Assembly: GCA_050330195.1 (NCBI GenBank)
Contig: JBHJOB010000020.1
Coordinates: 62,001 to 126,000 of the forward strand
DNA: 64,000 nt
Direction of reading: 5' to 3'
Source of the DNA: JAHQVI01 sp050330195
GTDB taxonomy: Bacteria > Pseudomonadota > Alphaproteobacteria > Rhizobiales > Rhodomicrobiaceae
Positions 1 through 8,740 of this stretch are shown piece after piece; the stretch's first letter is position 1; every line of letters starts with the position of its first letter. A program made the translations under genes and the position numbers. A model generated the notes under the pieces. The model was not told the origin of the DNA, ran no database searches, and saw nothing but the letters and a program-made list of their open reading frames with translations.

Positions 1-5
1 GTCAT
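1..5 (-). CDS. Start of an RND efflux pump gene (partial, runs off the window)
   Basis: An ATG on the minus strand at 5-3 follows a good ribosome-binding site (GGTGGAG, 8 bases upstream). It lies 33 bases downstream of the stop of the RND adaptor gene. Adaptor genes of this kind are nearly always followed by the inner-membrane RND transporter, so this is probably its first codon. Only two codons are inside the window, so the product is inferred from context alone. Confidence 0.4.
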
Positions 6-38
6 GGCGAAATCTCCACCGGGTCGCGTTGGGGCGGT

Positions 39-1238
39 TTATGGATTGAGTTTGACCTGGGACTGGGGGGCGGATGCGGTCTGAACGACGCTATCGGGCA
101 GGCGCACGAATTGGCCGTCGGTCAGGAACTGGACGCCGCCGGTGACGACGACTTCGCCCGGCTGAAGACCCGAGACGACTTTCACGGTTTCATCCGTGAC
201 GCCGCCTGTTTCGACGAAGCGGGGGGAGACTTTGGAGCTTGTGCGGTCGGCAACGTAGACGGCCTTGCGTCCGCCGATTTGCGTGAGGGCAGGCAGGGGC
301 AGGGCCACGTAGGGAGATTGTGAATTGAGGCTGAGCGTTGCCGTGGCGGTCATGCCAAGCCGCATGGCAGGGGGCGGATCGGTGATGACGACGCGGACGG
401 CATAGGTGCGCGAGGCGGGGTCGGCCTGTCCGGCGATTTCGCTGATCTTGCCGGTTGCTTCGACATTTGCGTCGGCCCAGAGGCGCAATTGAGCCTGTTG
501 CCCGATTTCAAGCTGCGTCACGTCCTGTTCCGGCACGCTCAGCGCAACTTCCATATCGCCGCTTTCCGCGACCGTCACGACCGGCGTTCCGGCGGCAACG
601 ACCTGACCGGCTTCCGCCTGTACCGAGGTGATGATGCCATCCTGATTTGCTCTGAGCACGGCATAGCCAGTTGCATTCTCGGTCTGACGCGCCTGCGCCT
701 CGGCCGCCTGTAGCGCCGCTTCCGCCGCATCGACCTCCAGCTTGCGCTGATCGACCACGGAGTTCGGAGTATAGCCTTTGGGCTGGAGTTTGGTGGCGCG
801 ATCCAGTGCATCCGTCGCCACGGTCAGGCGGGTCTTGGCCGATTGCAAAGCTGCGCGGGCGCTGTTCTGGCTCAGCACGAGATCGGTATCGTCGAGCCGC
901 GCGATGATCTGTCCGGTTTTGACGCGATCGCCGATATCCACCTTGCGTTCAGTGATCTTGCCGGCGATCCGGAAGCCGAGCGCGCTCTCCGTCCGCGCCT
1001 TGATGTTGCCGGAAAAGCTCTTGGTCTGTTCGCCAGTTTCCTGTGCAACGACGATGGCTTTCACCGGCCTGACGACCTTTTCCGCCGTCACCTCCTCCTG
1101 GCAGGCTGCGAGGGAAAGGGCAAGCAACGCCGATGCGGCGCCCTTGAAGAATGATGCTTGACGCAAAAACGCTGAAGATATTCGTTTTTCTTCATTCGTT
1201 GGACGCAAAAAGCCATCCTGGCCGGCATTTTCAAACAT
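39..1238 (-). CDS. RND efflux periplasmic adaptor (HlyD/AcrA type) lipoprotein
   Basis: The 399-residue protein is a membrane-fusion subunit that would link an inner-membrane RND pump to an outer-membrane channel. It has a hydrophobic segment ending in a lipobox (LSLAAC, Cys about 46), so it is probably lipid-anchored in the periplasm. A biotinyl-lipoyl-like half (GKITERKVDIGDRVKTGQ) follows, then an alpha-helical hairpin (about 115-190), the second lipoyl half (VLRANQDGIITSVQAEAGQV) and beta-barrel/membrane-proximal domains, as in MexA/AcrA. It starts 16 bases after the TetR gene and is followed by a probable pump start at position 5, so it looks like a regulator-adaptor-pump operon. The N-terminus before the lipobox is long, so the true start could be further in. 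Substrate unknown. Confidence 0.9.
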   Translation of the reverse strand: MFENAGQDGFLRPTNEEKRISSAFLRQASFFKGAASALLALSLAACQEEVTAEKVVRPVKAIVVAQETGEQTKSFSGNIKARTESALGFRIAGKITERKVDIGDRVKTGQIIARLDDTDLVLSQNSARAALQSAKTRLTVATDALDRATKLQPKGYTPNSVVDQRKLEVDAAEAALQAAEAQARQTENATGYAVLRANQDGIITSVQAEAGQVVAAGTPVVTVAESGDMEVALSVPEQDVTQLEIGQQAQLRLWADANVEATGKISEIAGQADPASRTYAVRVVITDPPPAMRLGMTATATLSLNSQSPYVALPLPALTQIGGRKAVYVADRTSSKVSPRFVETGGVTDETVKVVSGLQPGEVVVTGGVQFLTDGQFVRLPDSVVQTASAPQSQVKLNP

Positions 1239-1254
1239 GATCTCACTCTCGGAT

Positions 1255-1857
1255 CTAGACTCGGGCCTTCAGGGAATGAACAATCAAGGCCGCCATCTCG
1301 CTCGGCCTTGCACGATTTTCGTCTTCAAGCTTTTGCGCCACGATCACAGGGTGGCAGACGCAGATCAGGGAGGCATGGACGCATTTTGCCGCCCGGACAG
1401 GATCCTGCTCACGGAACTCGCCAGAGGCAATTCCCTCCCGGATAATACGCTCGATATGCAGACATACCCGATTGAGGTGCTCCTTCACCGCGTCCCAGTT
1501 TTGTTCCATGGCGACAACCACCAACTCATGAACCTTACGGTGGTCGAGCAGGTTTTCCAGCGTGTATTCGTGCATCTGCTCGATAAATTTTTCCAGACGC
1601 CGCGAAGCGGAGCCGCCGCTGTTGACGATTTCGAGAAGCCGGCTTTCACCCTCGCCCGTTATCTTGCGGCAGATACCCTCGACCAGCGCGGATTTGGAGG
1701 CAAAGAAGCGGTAGAGATTGGCGGGCGACATATTGCAGGCGTCGGCGATGTCGGCCATGGTGGTTTTGGCATAGCCGTAATGCCGAAACAGATTCTCCGC
1801 TTCGGTGAGTATCTTTTCCCGCATTTCAGTCTGGCTAGGCTGGGCGGTCGGAACCAA
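1255..1857 (-). CDS. TetR/AcrR-family transcriptional repressor of the adjacent efflux operon
   Basis: A typical TetR regulator of about 200 residues. The N-terminal helix-turn-helix reads AENLFRHYGYAKTTMADIAD...SPANLYRFFASKSALV, followed by an all-helical ligand-binding domain. I chose the TTG at 1857 because GAGAG lies 7 bases upstream. A longer frame begins at a TTG at 1893 but would start inside a large palindrome (1873-1910) that is more likely its operator. It is the first gene of the set regulator, adaptor, pump on the same strand and probably controls itself and the efflux genes in response to a toxic ligand. Confidence 0.85.
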   Translation of the reverse strand: MVPTAQPSQTEMREKILTEAENLFRHYGYAKTTMADIADACNMSPANLYRFFASKSALVEGICRKITGEGESRLLEIVNSGGSASRRLEKFIEQMHEYTLENLLDHRKVHELVVVAMEQNWDAVKEHLNRVCLHIERIIREGIASGEFREQDPVRAAKCVHASLICVCHPVIVAQKLEDENRARPSEMAALIVHSLKARV

Positions 1858-1872
1858 TGAGCATCTCTCGCT

Positions 1873-1910
1873 ATGATGAGTGAAGATTTTCAATTTTCTT
1901 CAGTCATCAT
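1873..1910. promoter_or_regulatory. 38-bp interrupted palindrome, probable TetR operator
   Basis: Nested inverted repeats: outer arms ATGATGA (1873-1879) and TCATCAT (1904-1910), inner arms TGAAGA (1881-1886) and TCTTCA (1897-1902), with only one mismatched base pair between outer and inner arms. It lies 16 bases upstream of the chosen TetR start, where an autoregulatory operator is expected. Binding is inferred, not shown. Confidence 0.65.
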
Positions 1911-1969
1911 ATGCGAGTCCCCTCGCGGACGCAAGAGGAATGCTCGGCGAAGCTCCAGGGGCGTGCCGG

Positions 1970-2980
1970 TCAGTAGTAGCGGAGTTCGGTCGCCTTGCCC
2001 CAGAACACGCGGTAGGAATAGGCCGTATAGGCGAGGATGAACGGCAGCACGATAACCACGCCCACCAGAATGAAGCTGAGCGATTCCGGGGCGCTCGCTG
2101 CGTCCCAGACTGTGAGCTGGTCGATGATGACGAACGGATAGAAGCTGTAGGCAAGGCCCGCAAAGCCGAGCAGATAGATGGCCGCCGCGCCGATGAAGGG
2201 CAGCCAGTCATAGCGGTCGCCCGGAAGCGGCATCCGGCGGAGCAGCCATTCCAGCCAGATCAGCAGCGCGCCGGTGAGTAGCGGAATGGGCAGCAGGTAG
2301 AGGAAATTCGGCAGGCTGAACCATTTGTCGAAGATCCGGGCGCTGACGAACGGTGTCGCCAGCGAAACGAGCGCGAGGCCGAGCGCCGTGGCCCAGACGA
2401 ATATCCGCGCCCAGTGGATGGCCCGCCGTTGCAGGTCGCCCTCCGTCTTCATGATGAGCCAGCATGCCCCGATGAAGGAGTAGCCTGCCGCAAGGCAAAG
2501 CCCGCAAAGCAGGCCAAACGCCATGTGTGGCAAGGTGCGCTCGAAACCGACAATATAAAGGCCCAGCATGTAGCCTTGCGAGAGCGCGGCGAGCAGGGAA
2601 CCCGTCACGAAAGCTCGGTCCCACAAGACGCGCCGGGGCTCCTGCGCCTTGGCCCGGAAATCGAAGGCAACGCCACGCAGGATCAGACCGAACAGCATGA
2701 GCGCGACCGGCAGATACAGCGCTGTCAGGATGATGCCATGCGCGATGGGGAAGGCGACAAGCAGCAGGCCGATTCCCATCACCAGCCATGTTTCGTTCGC
2801 GTCCCAGAACGGTCCGATGGATGATAGCATGACATCCCTTTCAGCCCGGTCAGCCTGGCTCATGAGCATCCCCACGCCCAGATCGTAACCGTCGAGGATG
2901 ACATAGAGCAGGATCGACAGGCCCATCAGTCCGGCGAAGATGACAGGCAGCGCGTCGGCGCTGGTGAGATAGCTCCACAT
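1970..2980 (-). CDS. cydB: Cytochrome bd-type quinol oxidase subunit II
   Basis: The 336-residue polytopic membrane protein begins MWSYLTSADALPVIFAGLMG and carries the subunit II signature DGYDLGVGML and the GPFWDANETWLVMG segment; about eight transmembrane helices are visible. Its ATG overlaps the cydA stop by one base (TAATG), so the two are translationally coupled. The open frame extends 123 codons further upstream, but that part only reads through the end of cydA in another frame. With subunit I it forms the non-proton-pumping, high-affinity quinol oxidase of the inner membrane. No cydX-like small ORF fits in the 59 bases before the next operator. Confidence 0.95.
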   Translation of the reverse strand: MWSYLTSADALPVIFAGLMGLSILLYVILDGYDLGVGMLMSQADRAERDVMLSSIGPFWDANETWLVMGIGLLLVAFPIAHGIILTALYLPVALMLFGLILRGVAFDFRAKAQEPRRVLWDRAFVTGSLLAALSQGYMLGLYIVGFERTLPHMAFGLLCGLCLAAGYSFIGACWLIMKTEGDLQRRAIHWARIFVWATALGLALVSLATPFVSARIFDKWFSLPNFLYLLPIPLLTGALLIWLEWLLRRMPLPGDRYDWLPFIGAAAIYLLGFAGLAYSFYPFVIIDQLTVWDAASAPESLSFILVGVVIVLPFILAYTAYSYRVFWGKATELRYY

Positions 2981-4350
2981 TAGCGGTCCTCCCTCGCTTG
3001 CGCCACGCCGGGCGCCTGCTGATACCATCCGCCGGGCGCTTCCGTGTTCGGCGGCGCTGTGCTCCCGGTGCGGGCGAGATAGAACACGACCGAAATGTAG
3101 GCGAGCAGCAGCAGGGCGTAGACGGAGAGATACATGGCCAGCGACATGCCGACCATCGGCGCGGGAACGTCGGAAACCGCGTCGGCTGTCCGCAACACGC
3201 CGTTCACCAGCCAGGGCTGTCGGCCGATCTCGGTCGTGTACCAGCCTGCTACCACGGCGATCCAGCCTGAGAATGTCATGGCGACCAGCGCGCGCGCCAT
3301 CCAGGGGCTGACATCGCCGCGCCTGCGGATCTGCCACGCAGCGGCCCATGACACGAGCAGCATCAGCACGCCGACGCCAATCATGATGCGAAAGGCGAAG
3401 AATACCGGCGCGACCGGGGGATGGTTGTCGATGAATTCGTTGAGCCCCTTGATCTCGCCGTCGGCGGAATGTGTCAGGATCCAGCTTGCCAGTCCGGGAA
3501 TCGATATTTCATAGTGGTTTGTCCGCGCCTCCTCGTCGGGAATGGCGAACAGGCGGAGCGCGGCATTGCGTTCGGTTTCCCAGATGCCTTCCATCGCCGC
3601 CACCTTCTGCGGCTGGTGTTCAAGCGTGTTCAGCCCATGCAGGTCGCCTGCAAGAATTTGCAGCGGGATCAGGATGGCCGCAAAGATGACGCCGGTGCGC
3701 ATGGCCGCGATGACGCTTTGCGCCCGGTCGCCGCGCAGCCAGCGATAGGCGGAAATGCCGGCCACGAGGAATGCCGCAGTCAGGCCCGACGCCAGCAGCA
3801 TGTGCACCAGCCGGTACGGCGCGGACGGGTTGAACAGCACGGCCCACCAGTCCGTCACATGCGCCTTGCCGTCGATCATCTCGAAGCCGGCCGGGGTCTG
3901 CATCCAGCTGTTGAGCGCCAATATCCAGAATGCGGACAGTGTCGTGCCGACAGCGACGAGCACGGTCGCGAACGTATGAATGCGGTTCGAGACACGACCC
4001 GCGCCGAACAGCATGATGCCGAGGAATGTCGCCTCCAGGAAGAACGCGGTCAGCACCTCATAGGCGAGCAGCGGCCCGGCGATGTTGCCGACGATTTCCA
4101 TGAAACCCGGCCAGTTGGTGCCGAACTGGAAGGACATGACCACGCCGCTGACGACGCCGAGCGCGAAGGACAGCGCGAAGATCTTGACCCAGAAGCGATA
4201 GGCGTCGAGCCATTTATTGTCGCCGGTGGTATCGAAGCGCAGCTTGAAGAACAGCAGAATCCAGCACAGCGCAATGGTGATGGTGGGGAAGAGAATATGA
4301 AAGGTGATGTTGGCGCCGAACTGAATTCTCGCCAGCAAAAGCGCGTCCAT
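2980..4350 (-). CDS. cydA: Cytochrome bd-type (cyanide-insensitive-like) quinol oxidase subunit I
   Basis: The 456-residue subunit I begins MDALLLARIQFGANITFH, with the conserved haem-ligand histidine at about 18, and contains the family motif GRQPW. The loop after the GDLHGLNTLEHQPQK quinone-site segment is short, as in the CioA/CydA short-Q-loop group, so this is probably a CIO-type oxidase. It binds haems b558, b595 and d and oxidises ubiquinol while reducing O2 to water. Its start lies immediately after the stop of the GbsR-type regulator, and cydB overlaps its end. Confidence in the family is very high; CIO versus classical bd is inferred from the Q-loop. Confidence 0.95.
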   Translation of the reverse strand: MDALLLARIQFGANITFHILFPTITIALCWILLFFKLRFDTTGDNKWLDAYRFWVKIFALSFALGVVSGVVMSFQFGTNWPGFMEIVGNIAGPLLAYEVLTAFFLEATFLGIMLFGAGRVSNRIHTFATVLVAVGTTLSAFWILALNSWMQTPAGFEMIDGKAHVTDWWAVLFNPSAPYRLVHMLLASGLTAAFLVAGISAYRWLRGDRAQSVIAAMRTGVIFAAILIPLQILAGDLHGLNTLEHQPQKVAAMEGIWETERNAALRLFAIPDEEARTNHYEISIPGLASWILTHSADGEIKGLNEFIDNHPPVAPVFFAFRIMIGVGVLMLLVSWAAAWQIRRRGDVSPWMARALVAMTFSGWIAVVAGWYTTEIGRQPWLVNGVLRTADAVSDVPAPMVGMSLAMYLSVYALLLLAYISVVFYLARTGSTAPPNTEAPGGWYQQAPGVAQAREDR

Positions 4351-4923
4351 TTAGCCGTCTCCTTTTCTGGCCCTGCCGCCGGGGATAAGCTTCAACCTAT
4401 CGCGCATTTCATAGAGCTTATAGATTTTGGAGCCCATTTTTAAGAGCTGAACCAGCCTTTCGGTTTCCATCTTCTGCATATCCTGATACCAGCCCGTCAG
4501 CATTTCGATAAGATCGTGCATTTCGCGCATCCGCTCCTGCGCGTGACGTTCATCCGGGTTTTGCGGCGTCTCCAGCATGACATCGCGCAGCATGGTCAGC
4601 GTCGGCTCGATTTCGCGCTTGCGGCGTTCCTCGACGAGGGTGCGCACGATTTCCCAGACGTCGTCCGGCGCGGTGTAATGGTCGCGCCGGTCGCCGGGCA
4701 GGTGTTTCAGCCGGACGAGCCGCCAGCTATCGAGTTCTTTCAGGCCCATGCTGATGTTGGAGCGCGAGAAGCCGAGCGCCTCGGCGAGTTGCTCGGCATT
4801 GAGCGGCTTTTCCGACAGGTAGATCAACGCATAGATCTGGCCGACAGTGCGGTTGATGCCCCAGCGGGAGCCCATTTCGCCGAAATGGAGCACGAAGGTG
4901 CGGATGAGCGGCGGCAGATTCAT
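4351..4923 (-). CDS. GbsR/MarR-like winged-helix transcriptional regulator
   Basis: A 190-residue regulator of the GbsR-like branch of MarR proteins: a winged helix (EKPLNAEQLAEALGFSRSNI...LKELDSWRLVRLKHLPGDRR) is followed by long helices rich in charged residues (about 90-180) suited to dimerisation. It is the first gene of an operon with cydA and cydB; its stop abuts the cydA ATG. A perfect palindrome (4936-4955) lies 12 bases upstream of its start, so it probably autoregulates and thereby controls the oxidase. The signal sensed is not evident. Confidence 0.88.
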   Translation of the reverse strand: MNLPPLIRTFVLHFGEMGSRWGINRTVGQIYALIYLSEKPLNAEQLAEALGFSRSNISMGLKELDSWRLVRLKHLPGDRRDHYTAPDDVWEIVRTLVEERRKREIEPTLTMLRDVMLETPQNPDERHAQERMREMHDLIEMLTGWYQDMQKMETERLVQLLKMGSKIYKLYEMRDRLKLIPGGRARKGDG

Positions 4924-4935
4924 GGTGTTTCCGTC

Positions 4936-4955
4936 ATTTCAGTATTTTCTGAAAT
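4936..4955. promoter_or_regulatory. Palindromic operator upstream of the gbsR-like/cydAB operon
   Basis: A perfect inverted repeat: ATTTCAG (4936-4942), six-base spacer TATTTT, CTGAAAT (4949-4955). Its position just upstream of the regulator start fits an autoregulatory MarR/GbsR site covering the operon promoter. Confidence 0.7.
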
Positions 4956-5044
4956 TTAAGAAACTCACAAGCAGCAGGCAATGCGCGTTTTCGACACAGG
5001 TAAAAGAGGGCGTTTCAGCCCGCTGCCCTGCCGACAGAACCGGT

Positions 5045-5395
5045 CTATTCGTTCGTGTCGATTTCGATCCGCCACTTCGCGCCCGCGACGGGCCCCGTTT
5101 CTCCGCCCTCCAGACGTCTGGCCTGAGTCAAGTGTTCGACGAAATGCATCGCGAGGGCAAACGATTGAACCGGATCGATGCCGTATACTTTCTTGGCGGA
5201 ATTGAGTGCGTTGACAGATACGAGCGAATAATAGTCGTCCGCGCCGTCCTGAAGATGCCGGCATTCGATGACGGCTTCCACGCCTTCGGGCGACACTATG
5301 CGAAGTTTGATGCCCTGCAAGATCGGTTCCTTTCCAGAAATGTGCGTTCCACCGGCAAAGGATAGTTTCGCAGTTCGATTGAAACGAGGCCGCAT
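5045..5395 (-). CDS. Conserved protein of unknown function (DUF6968-like)
   Basis: A 116-residue soluble protein without signal peptide or membrane segment. The centre alternates beta strands (KLRIVSPEGVEAVIECR, DDYYSLVSVNAL) and ends with a helix in the pattern GIDPVQSFALAMHFVEHL. That pattern resembles the small DUF6968-type proteins of alphaproteobacteria, but I cannot confirm it here. It follows the malic enzyme stop by 22 bases on the same strand and could be co-transcribed. No function can be given. Confidence 0.7.
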   Translation of the reverse strand: MRPRFNRTAKLSFAGGTHISGKEPILQGIKLRIVSPEGVEAVIECRHLQDGADDYYSLVSVNALNSAKKVYGIDPVQSFALAMHFVEHLTQARRLEGGETGPVAGAKWRIEIDTNE

Positions 5396-5417
5396 ACTCA
5401 GGTGCGAGTGATAGTGT

Positions 5418-7703
5418 TTAAACCGTTACGCGATGCTCTGCCGCATCCACGACCACCAGCGCCGTCATGTTCACGATGCGGCGAACGCTGCTTGACGGCT
5501 CGATGATGTGCACCGGCCGGTCCGCGCCGAGCAGGATCGGACCGACGGTGATGCCGTTGCCGGCCGCCATCTTCAGCAGGTTGTAGGAAATATTCGCCGC
5601 GTCGATGTCGGGCATGATGAGCAGGTTCGGCTGGCCGGTCAGGCGCGAGCCGGTAATCGCGCGGGAGAGCATCGGCTCGGAGAGCGCCGCGTCGCCCTGC
5701 ATTTCGCCCTCGACCTCCAGGTCCGGCCATTGCTCCTCGATGAGCCGCAGCGCGTCGCGCATGAGCTGCGCACATTCGGAGTTCGACGAGCCGAAGCTTG
5801 AATGCGACAGGAGCGCCACGCGCGGGATTATGCCGAAACGGCGCAGTTCTTCGGCGGCAAGGCCCGTCATTTCCGCGAGTTGTTCCGAGGTCGGATAGCG
5901 GTTGACCTGCGTATCGCAGATGAAGATCTGGCGGTTGGGCAGCATCAGCATGTTCATGGCGGCGAGCGTTTTTACGCCGGGGCGCAGGCCGATCACGTCG
6001 CCTATGAATTTGAGATGTTCTTCGTAAACGCCGGTCGTGCCGCAGAGCATGGCGTCCACATCGCCGCGCCGCATGAGGATTGCCCCGATCAGCGTCGGAC
6101 GTGTCCGCATGGCTTCCCTGGCGATAGAGAGGGTCACGCCCTTGCGCTTGGTCAGCTCGTAATATTCCGAGACGACGTCGCGGTAACGCGCGTCACTGAG
6201 GATGTTGACGGCTTCGCAATTCTCGCCGAGGCGCAGGCGCAGACCGTAGCTTTCGATGCGCTGGGAGATGACTTCGGCGCGCCCGATCAGGACCGGGAAG
6301 GCCAGCCCTTCATCGACCACGACCTGCGCGGCGCGGAGCACATGCTCCTCCTCGCCCTCGGCATAGGCGACACGTTTGGGCGCGGCCTTGGCGGCGTCGA
6401 AAACCGGCTTCATGCTCGCGCCGGAATGATAGACGAAGCGCGCCATGCGTTCGCGGTAGGCTTCCATGTCGACGATCGGCCTTGCCGCGACGCCGCTGTC
6501 CATCGCAGCGCGCGCAACGGCCGGCGCAATTTTCTCGATCAGGCGCGGATCGAAAGGCTTGGGGATGAGGTAATCCGGGCCAAAGCCGGTCGTGTTGCTG
6601 GAATAGGCGGCGGCGACGAGGTCGGAGACTTCGACCTGCGCCAGCTCGGCAATCGCGTATACTGCGGCCTTCTTCATCGCCTCGTTGATCGCCGTTGCGC
6701 CGACATCGAGAGCGCCCCGGAAGATGAAGGGAAAGCACAGCACATTGTTGACCTGGTTGGGGAAATCGGACCGGCCGGTGCAGATCAGCGCATCCGGGCG
6801 CACGTCGCGGGCAAGGTCGGGCATGATTTCCGGCGTCGGATTGGCGAGCGCCATGATGATCGGCGTCGACGCCATTTCGCGCAGCATCTCCGGCTTCAAA
6901 ACGCCGCCTGCGGACAGGCCGAGAAAAATATCCGCACCGGGAAGAATATCGGCGAGACGCCGCGCGGCGGTGTCCTGTGCGTAGCGGTCCTTTTCCGGGT
7001 CCATATTCACCGGGCGGCCCTGATAGACGACGCCGTCAATGTCGGAGACGGTGATGTTTTCCCGACGGACGCCGAGACTTACCAGGAGGTCGAGACAGGC
7101 GAGCGCCGCCGCGCCTGCGCCGGAGGTGACGAGCTTGACTTGGCGAATGTCCTTGCCCGCAAGTTTCAACCCGTTGAGCACCGCCGCAGCCACGATGATC
7201 GCCGTGCCATGCTGATCGTCGTGGAAAACCGGGATTTTCATCCGCTCACGGAGGGATCGCTCGATATGGAAACATTCCGGCGCCTTGATGTCCTCCAGAT
7301 TGATCGCGCCGAACGTCGGCTCAAGGCTGGCGACGATGTCGATGAACCTGTCCGGATCGTTCTCGGCGATCTCGATGTCGAACACGTCGATCCCGGCGAA
7401 CTTCTTGAACAGGCACCCCTTGCCCTCCATCACCGGCTTGGACGCCAGCGGGCCGATATTGCCGAGCCCGAGAACGGCGGTGCCATTCGTGATGACGCCC
7501 ACAAGATTGCCACGCGAGGTCAACTCCGCCGCCTGTCCTTCATCGGCGGCAATGGCGGTGCAGGCATAGGCGACGCCCGGTGAATAGGCGAGCGAGAGGT
7601 CGAGCTGATTCAGGAGGCCCTTGGTCGGCGTCACCGAAATTTTGCCCGGCTTGGGAAGCCGGTGGTAGTCCAGTGCAGCCTGGCGGAGATCGTTTTCGTT
7701 CAT
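5418..7703 (-). CDS. maeB: NADP-dependent malic enzyme with C-terminal phosphotransacetylase-like domain
   Basis: The 761-residue multidomain malic enzyme oxidatively decarboxylates malate to pyruvate, supplying pyruvate and NADPH from TCA intermediates. The N-terminal half holds the malic domain (SLAYSPGVAYAC, GNLVGVITNGTAVLGLGNIG, VFHDDQHGTAI) and the nucleotide-binding domain (LVTSGAGAAALACLDLL, ALANPTPEI). From about residue 430 it continues as a phosphate acetyltransferase-like domain (RVAYAEGEEEHVLRAAQVV, GAILMRRGDVDAMLCGT), which in MaeB proteins is thought to be regulatory (acetyl-CoA inhibition) rather than catalytic. The start MNENDLRQAALDYHR is standard; the 32 extra codons upstream have no family match. 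Confidence 0.97.
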   Translation of the reverse strand: MNENDLRQAALDYHRLPKPGKISVTPTKGLLNQLDLSLAYSPGVAYACTAIAADEGQAAELTSRGNLVGVITNGTAVLGLGNIGPLASKPVMEGKGCLFKKFAGIDVFDIEIAENDPDRFIDIVASLEPTFGAINLEDIKAPECFHIERSLRERMKIPVFHDDQHGTAIIVAAAVLNGLKLAGKDIRQVKLVTSGAGAAALACLDLLVSLGVRRENITVSDIDGVVYQGRPVNMDPEKDRYAQDTAARRLADILPGADIFLGLSAGGVLKPEMLREMASTPIIMALANPTPEIMPDLARDVRPDALICTGRSDFPNQVNNVLCFPFIFRGALDVGATAINEAMKKAAVYAIAELAQVEVSDLVAAAYSSNTTGFGPDYLIPKPFDPRLIEKIAPAVARAAMDSGVAARPIVDMEAYRERMARFVYHSGASMKPVFDAAKAAPKRVAYAEGEEEHVLRAAQVVVDEGLAFPVLIGRAEVISQRIESYGLRLRLGENCEAVNILSDARYRDVVSEYYELTKRKGVTLSIAREAMRTRPTLIGAILMRRGDVDAMLCGTTGVYEEHLKFIGDVIGLRPGVKTLAAMNMLMLPNRQIFICDTQVNRYPTSEQLAEMTGLAAEELRRFGIIPRVALLSHSSFGSSNSECAQLMRDALRLIEEQWPDLEVEGEMQGDAALSEPMLSRAITGSRLTGQPNLLIMPDIDAANISYNLLKMAAGNGITVGPILLGADRPVHIIEPSSSVRRIVNMTALVVVDAAEHRVTV

Positions 7704-7815
7704 GTGGGTGGGCCTCGGCAGTCTCGTGCGTGATGAAATGAAATTCGTCCAACTATCACGCAAGCTTGCCGTGCGTCGAGGCAACAAGCAAGTCACCATT
7801 CCGGAACATTTGGCC

Positions 7816-8688
7816 TCAGCTCACCGTCCCGAGATGCGGAATGCTCTGGCTGCTGGCTGGCTGATAGGTGCTCGTTGCCGCCGCCAGACAGTCGACCTCG
7901 CTTGCCCCGGCGCGCTTCAGGACGAGCGCGCAGGCGCTCAGCGTCGAACCTGTCGTCAGAACATCGTCGATCAGCAGAATTCGCTTGCCGGCCAGAGCGG
8001 CGGCCCGCCTTGGTGCGACGGCGAATGCCGCCATCATGTTGGCCTGCCGGTCCTGTGCTGTGAGCCCAACCTGGCTTGGCGTATGCCTTTGCCGTTTGAG
8101 GCTGAACAGATCAGCGGGCACGCCGCTGAGCGCGGAGATGTTGCGCGCCAGGATGGCAGCCTGATTGAATCGGCGGCTCCACAGCTTTCGCGGATGCAGC
8201 GGCACGGGCATGATCAGATCGGCGTCGCGGAGAAGCTCGCTGCCGGCGGACCACATCAGCCGGGCCAGCATTCCGGTGGCTTCGTGGCGGTCGGCATATT
8301 TGAGACCGTGGATGAGATTGCGCATCACGCCGCTGAACTGAGCGGCGGCGCGGGCTCTGGCGAAGACCGGCAGATCACGCTGCGCGGCGGCGGAAAGCGG
8401 CACGCCGCCATCGAGATCGGCGATTCGCAGCGGGACGCCGAGACGGTCGCAAACGGGCGGGGTGATGAATTCGACGCCGGACCAGCAATCGGCGCACAGC
8501 ACGCCATGATCCGTCACCGGCGTGTGGCAGTGAACGCAAATCGGCGGCAGGACGAGATCGGCGATCGCGCGAAAGCCGTTCAGCGACCAGCCGCGCAGAT
8601 CCGATTTCATGCGCGCCAGCCCGTTCTCCGGTTCGCTTCCGTCAACGTCATTCATGACAATGGCCGAGCCTTTTCTCTTTCGCTTCAT
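7816..8688 (-). CDS. comF: ComF-family phosphoribosyltransferase-like protein
   Basis: The protein (290 residues from this start) has the ComF layout: an N-terminal zinc finger (LPPICVHCHTPV...LCADCW), then a type I phosphoribosyltransferase fold with the PRPP loop RILLIDDVLTTGSTL near the C-terminus. ComF proteins are linked to DNA uptake, though in alphaproteobacteria the gene is usually found without a competence operon. I chose the ATG at 8688, which has AAGG 9 bases upstream; an ATG at 8655 is also possible. It is divergent from the methyltransferase at 8741, a pairing common in this order. Confidence 0.9.
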   Translation of the reverse strand: MKRKRKGSAIVMNDVDGSEPENGLARMKSDLRGWSLNGFRAIADLVLPPICVHCHTPVTDHGVLCADCWSGVEFITPPVCDRLGVPLRIADLDGGVPLSAAAQRDLPVFARARAAAQFSGVMRNLIHGLKYADRHEATGMLARLMWSAGSELLRDADLIMPVPLHPRKLWSRRFNQAAILARNISALSGVPADLFSLKRQRHTPSQVGLTAQDRQANMMAAFAVAPRRAAALAGKRILLIDDVLTTGSTLSACALVLKRAGASEVDCLAAATSTYQPASSQSIPHLGTVS

Positions 8689-8740
8689 GCTAACGGGCCT
8701 TACATCAGGGGCAAGACCGTAGGAAACCGGGGGTGTCCCC

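Noticed and set aside
1911..1969. cydX-like small gene after cydB
   Set aside because: Only 59 bases separate cydB from the TetR palindrome and no membrane-helix ORF fits.
5802..7583. 593-codon open frame on the plus strand opposite malic enzyme
   Set aside because: Shadow of maeB; composition and motif content are not protein-like.
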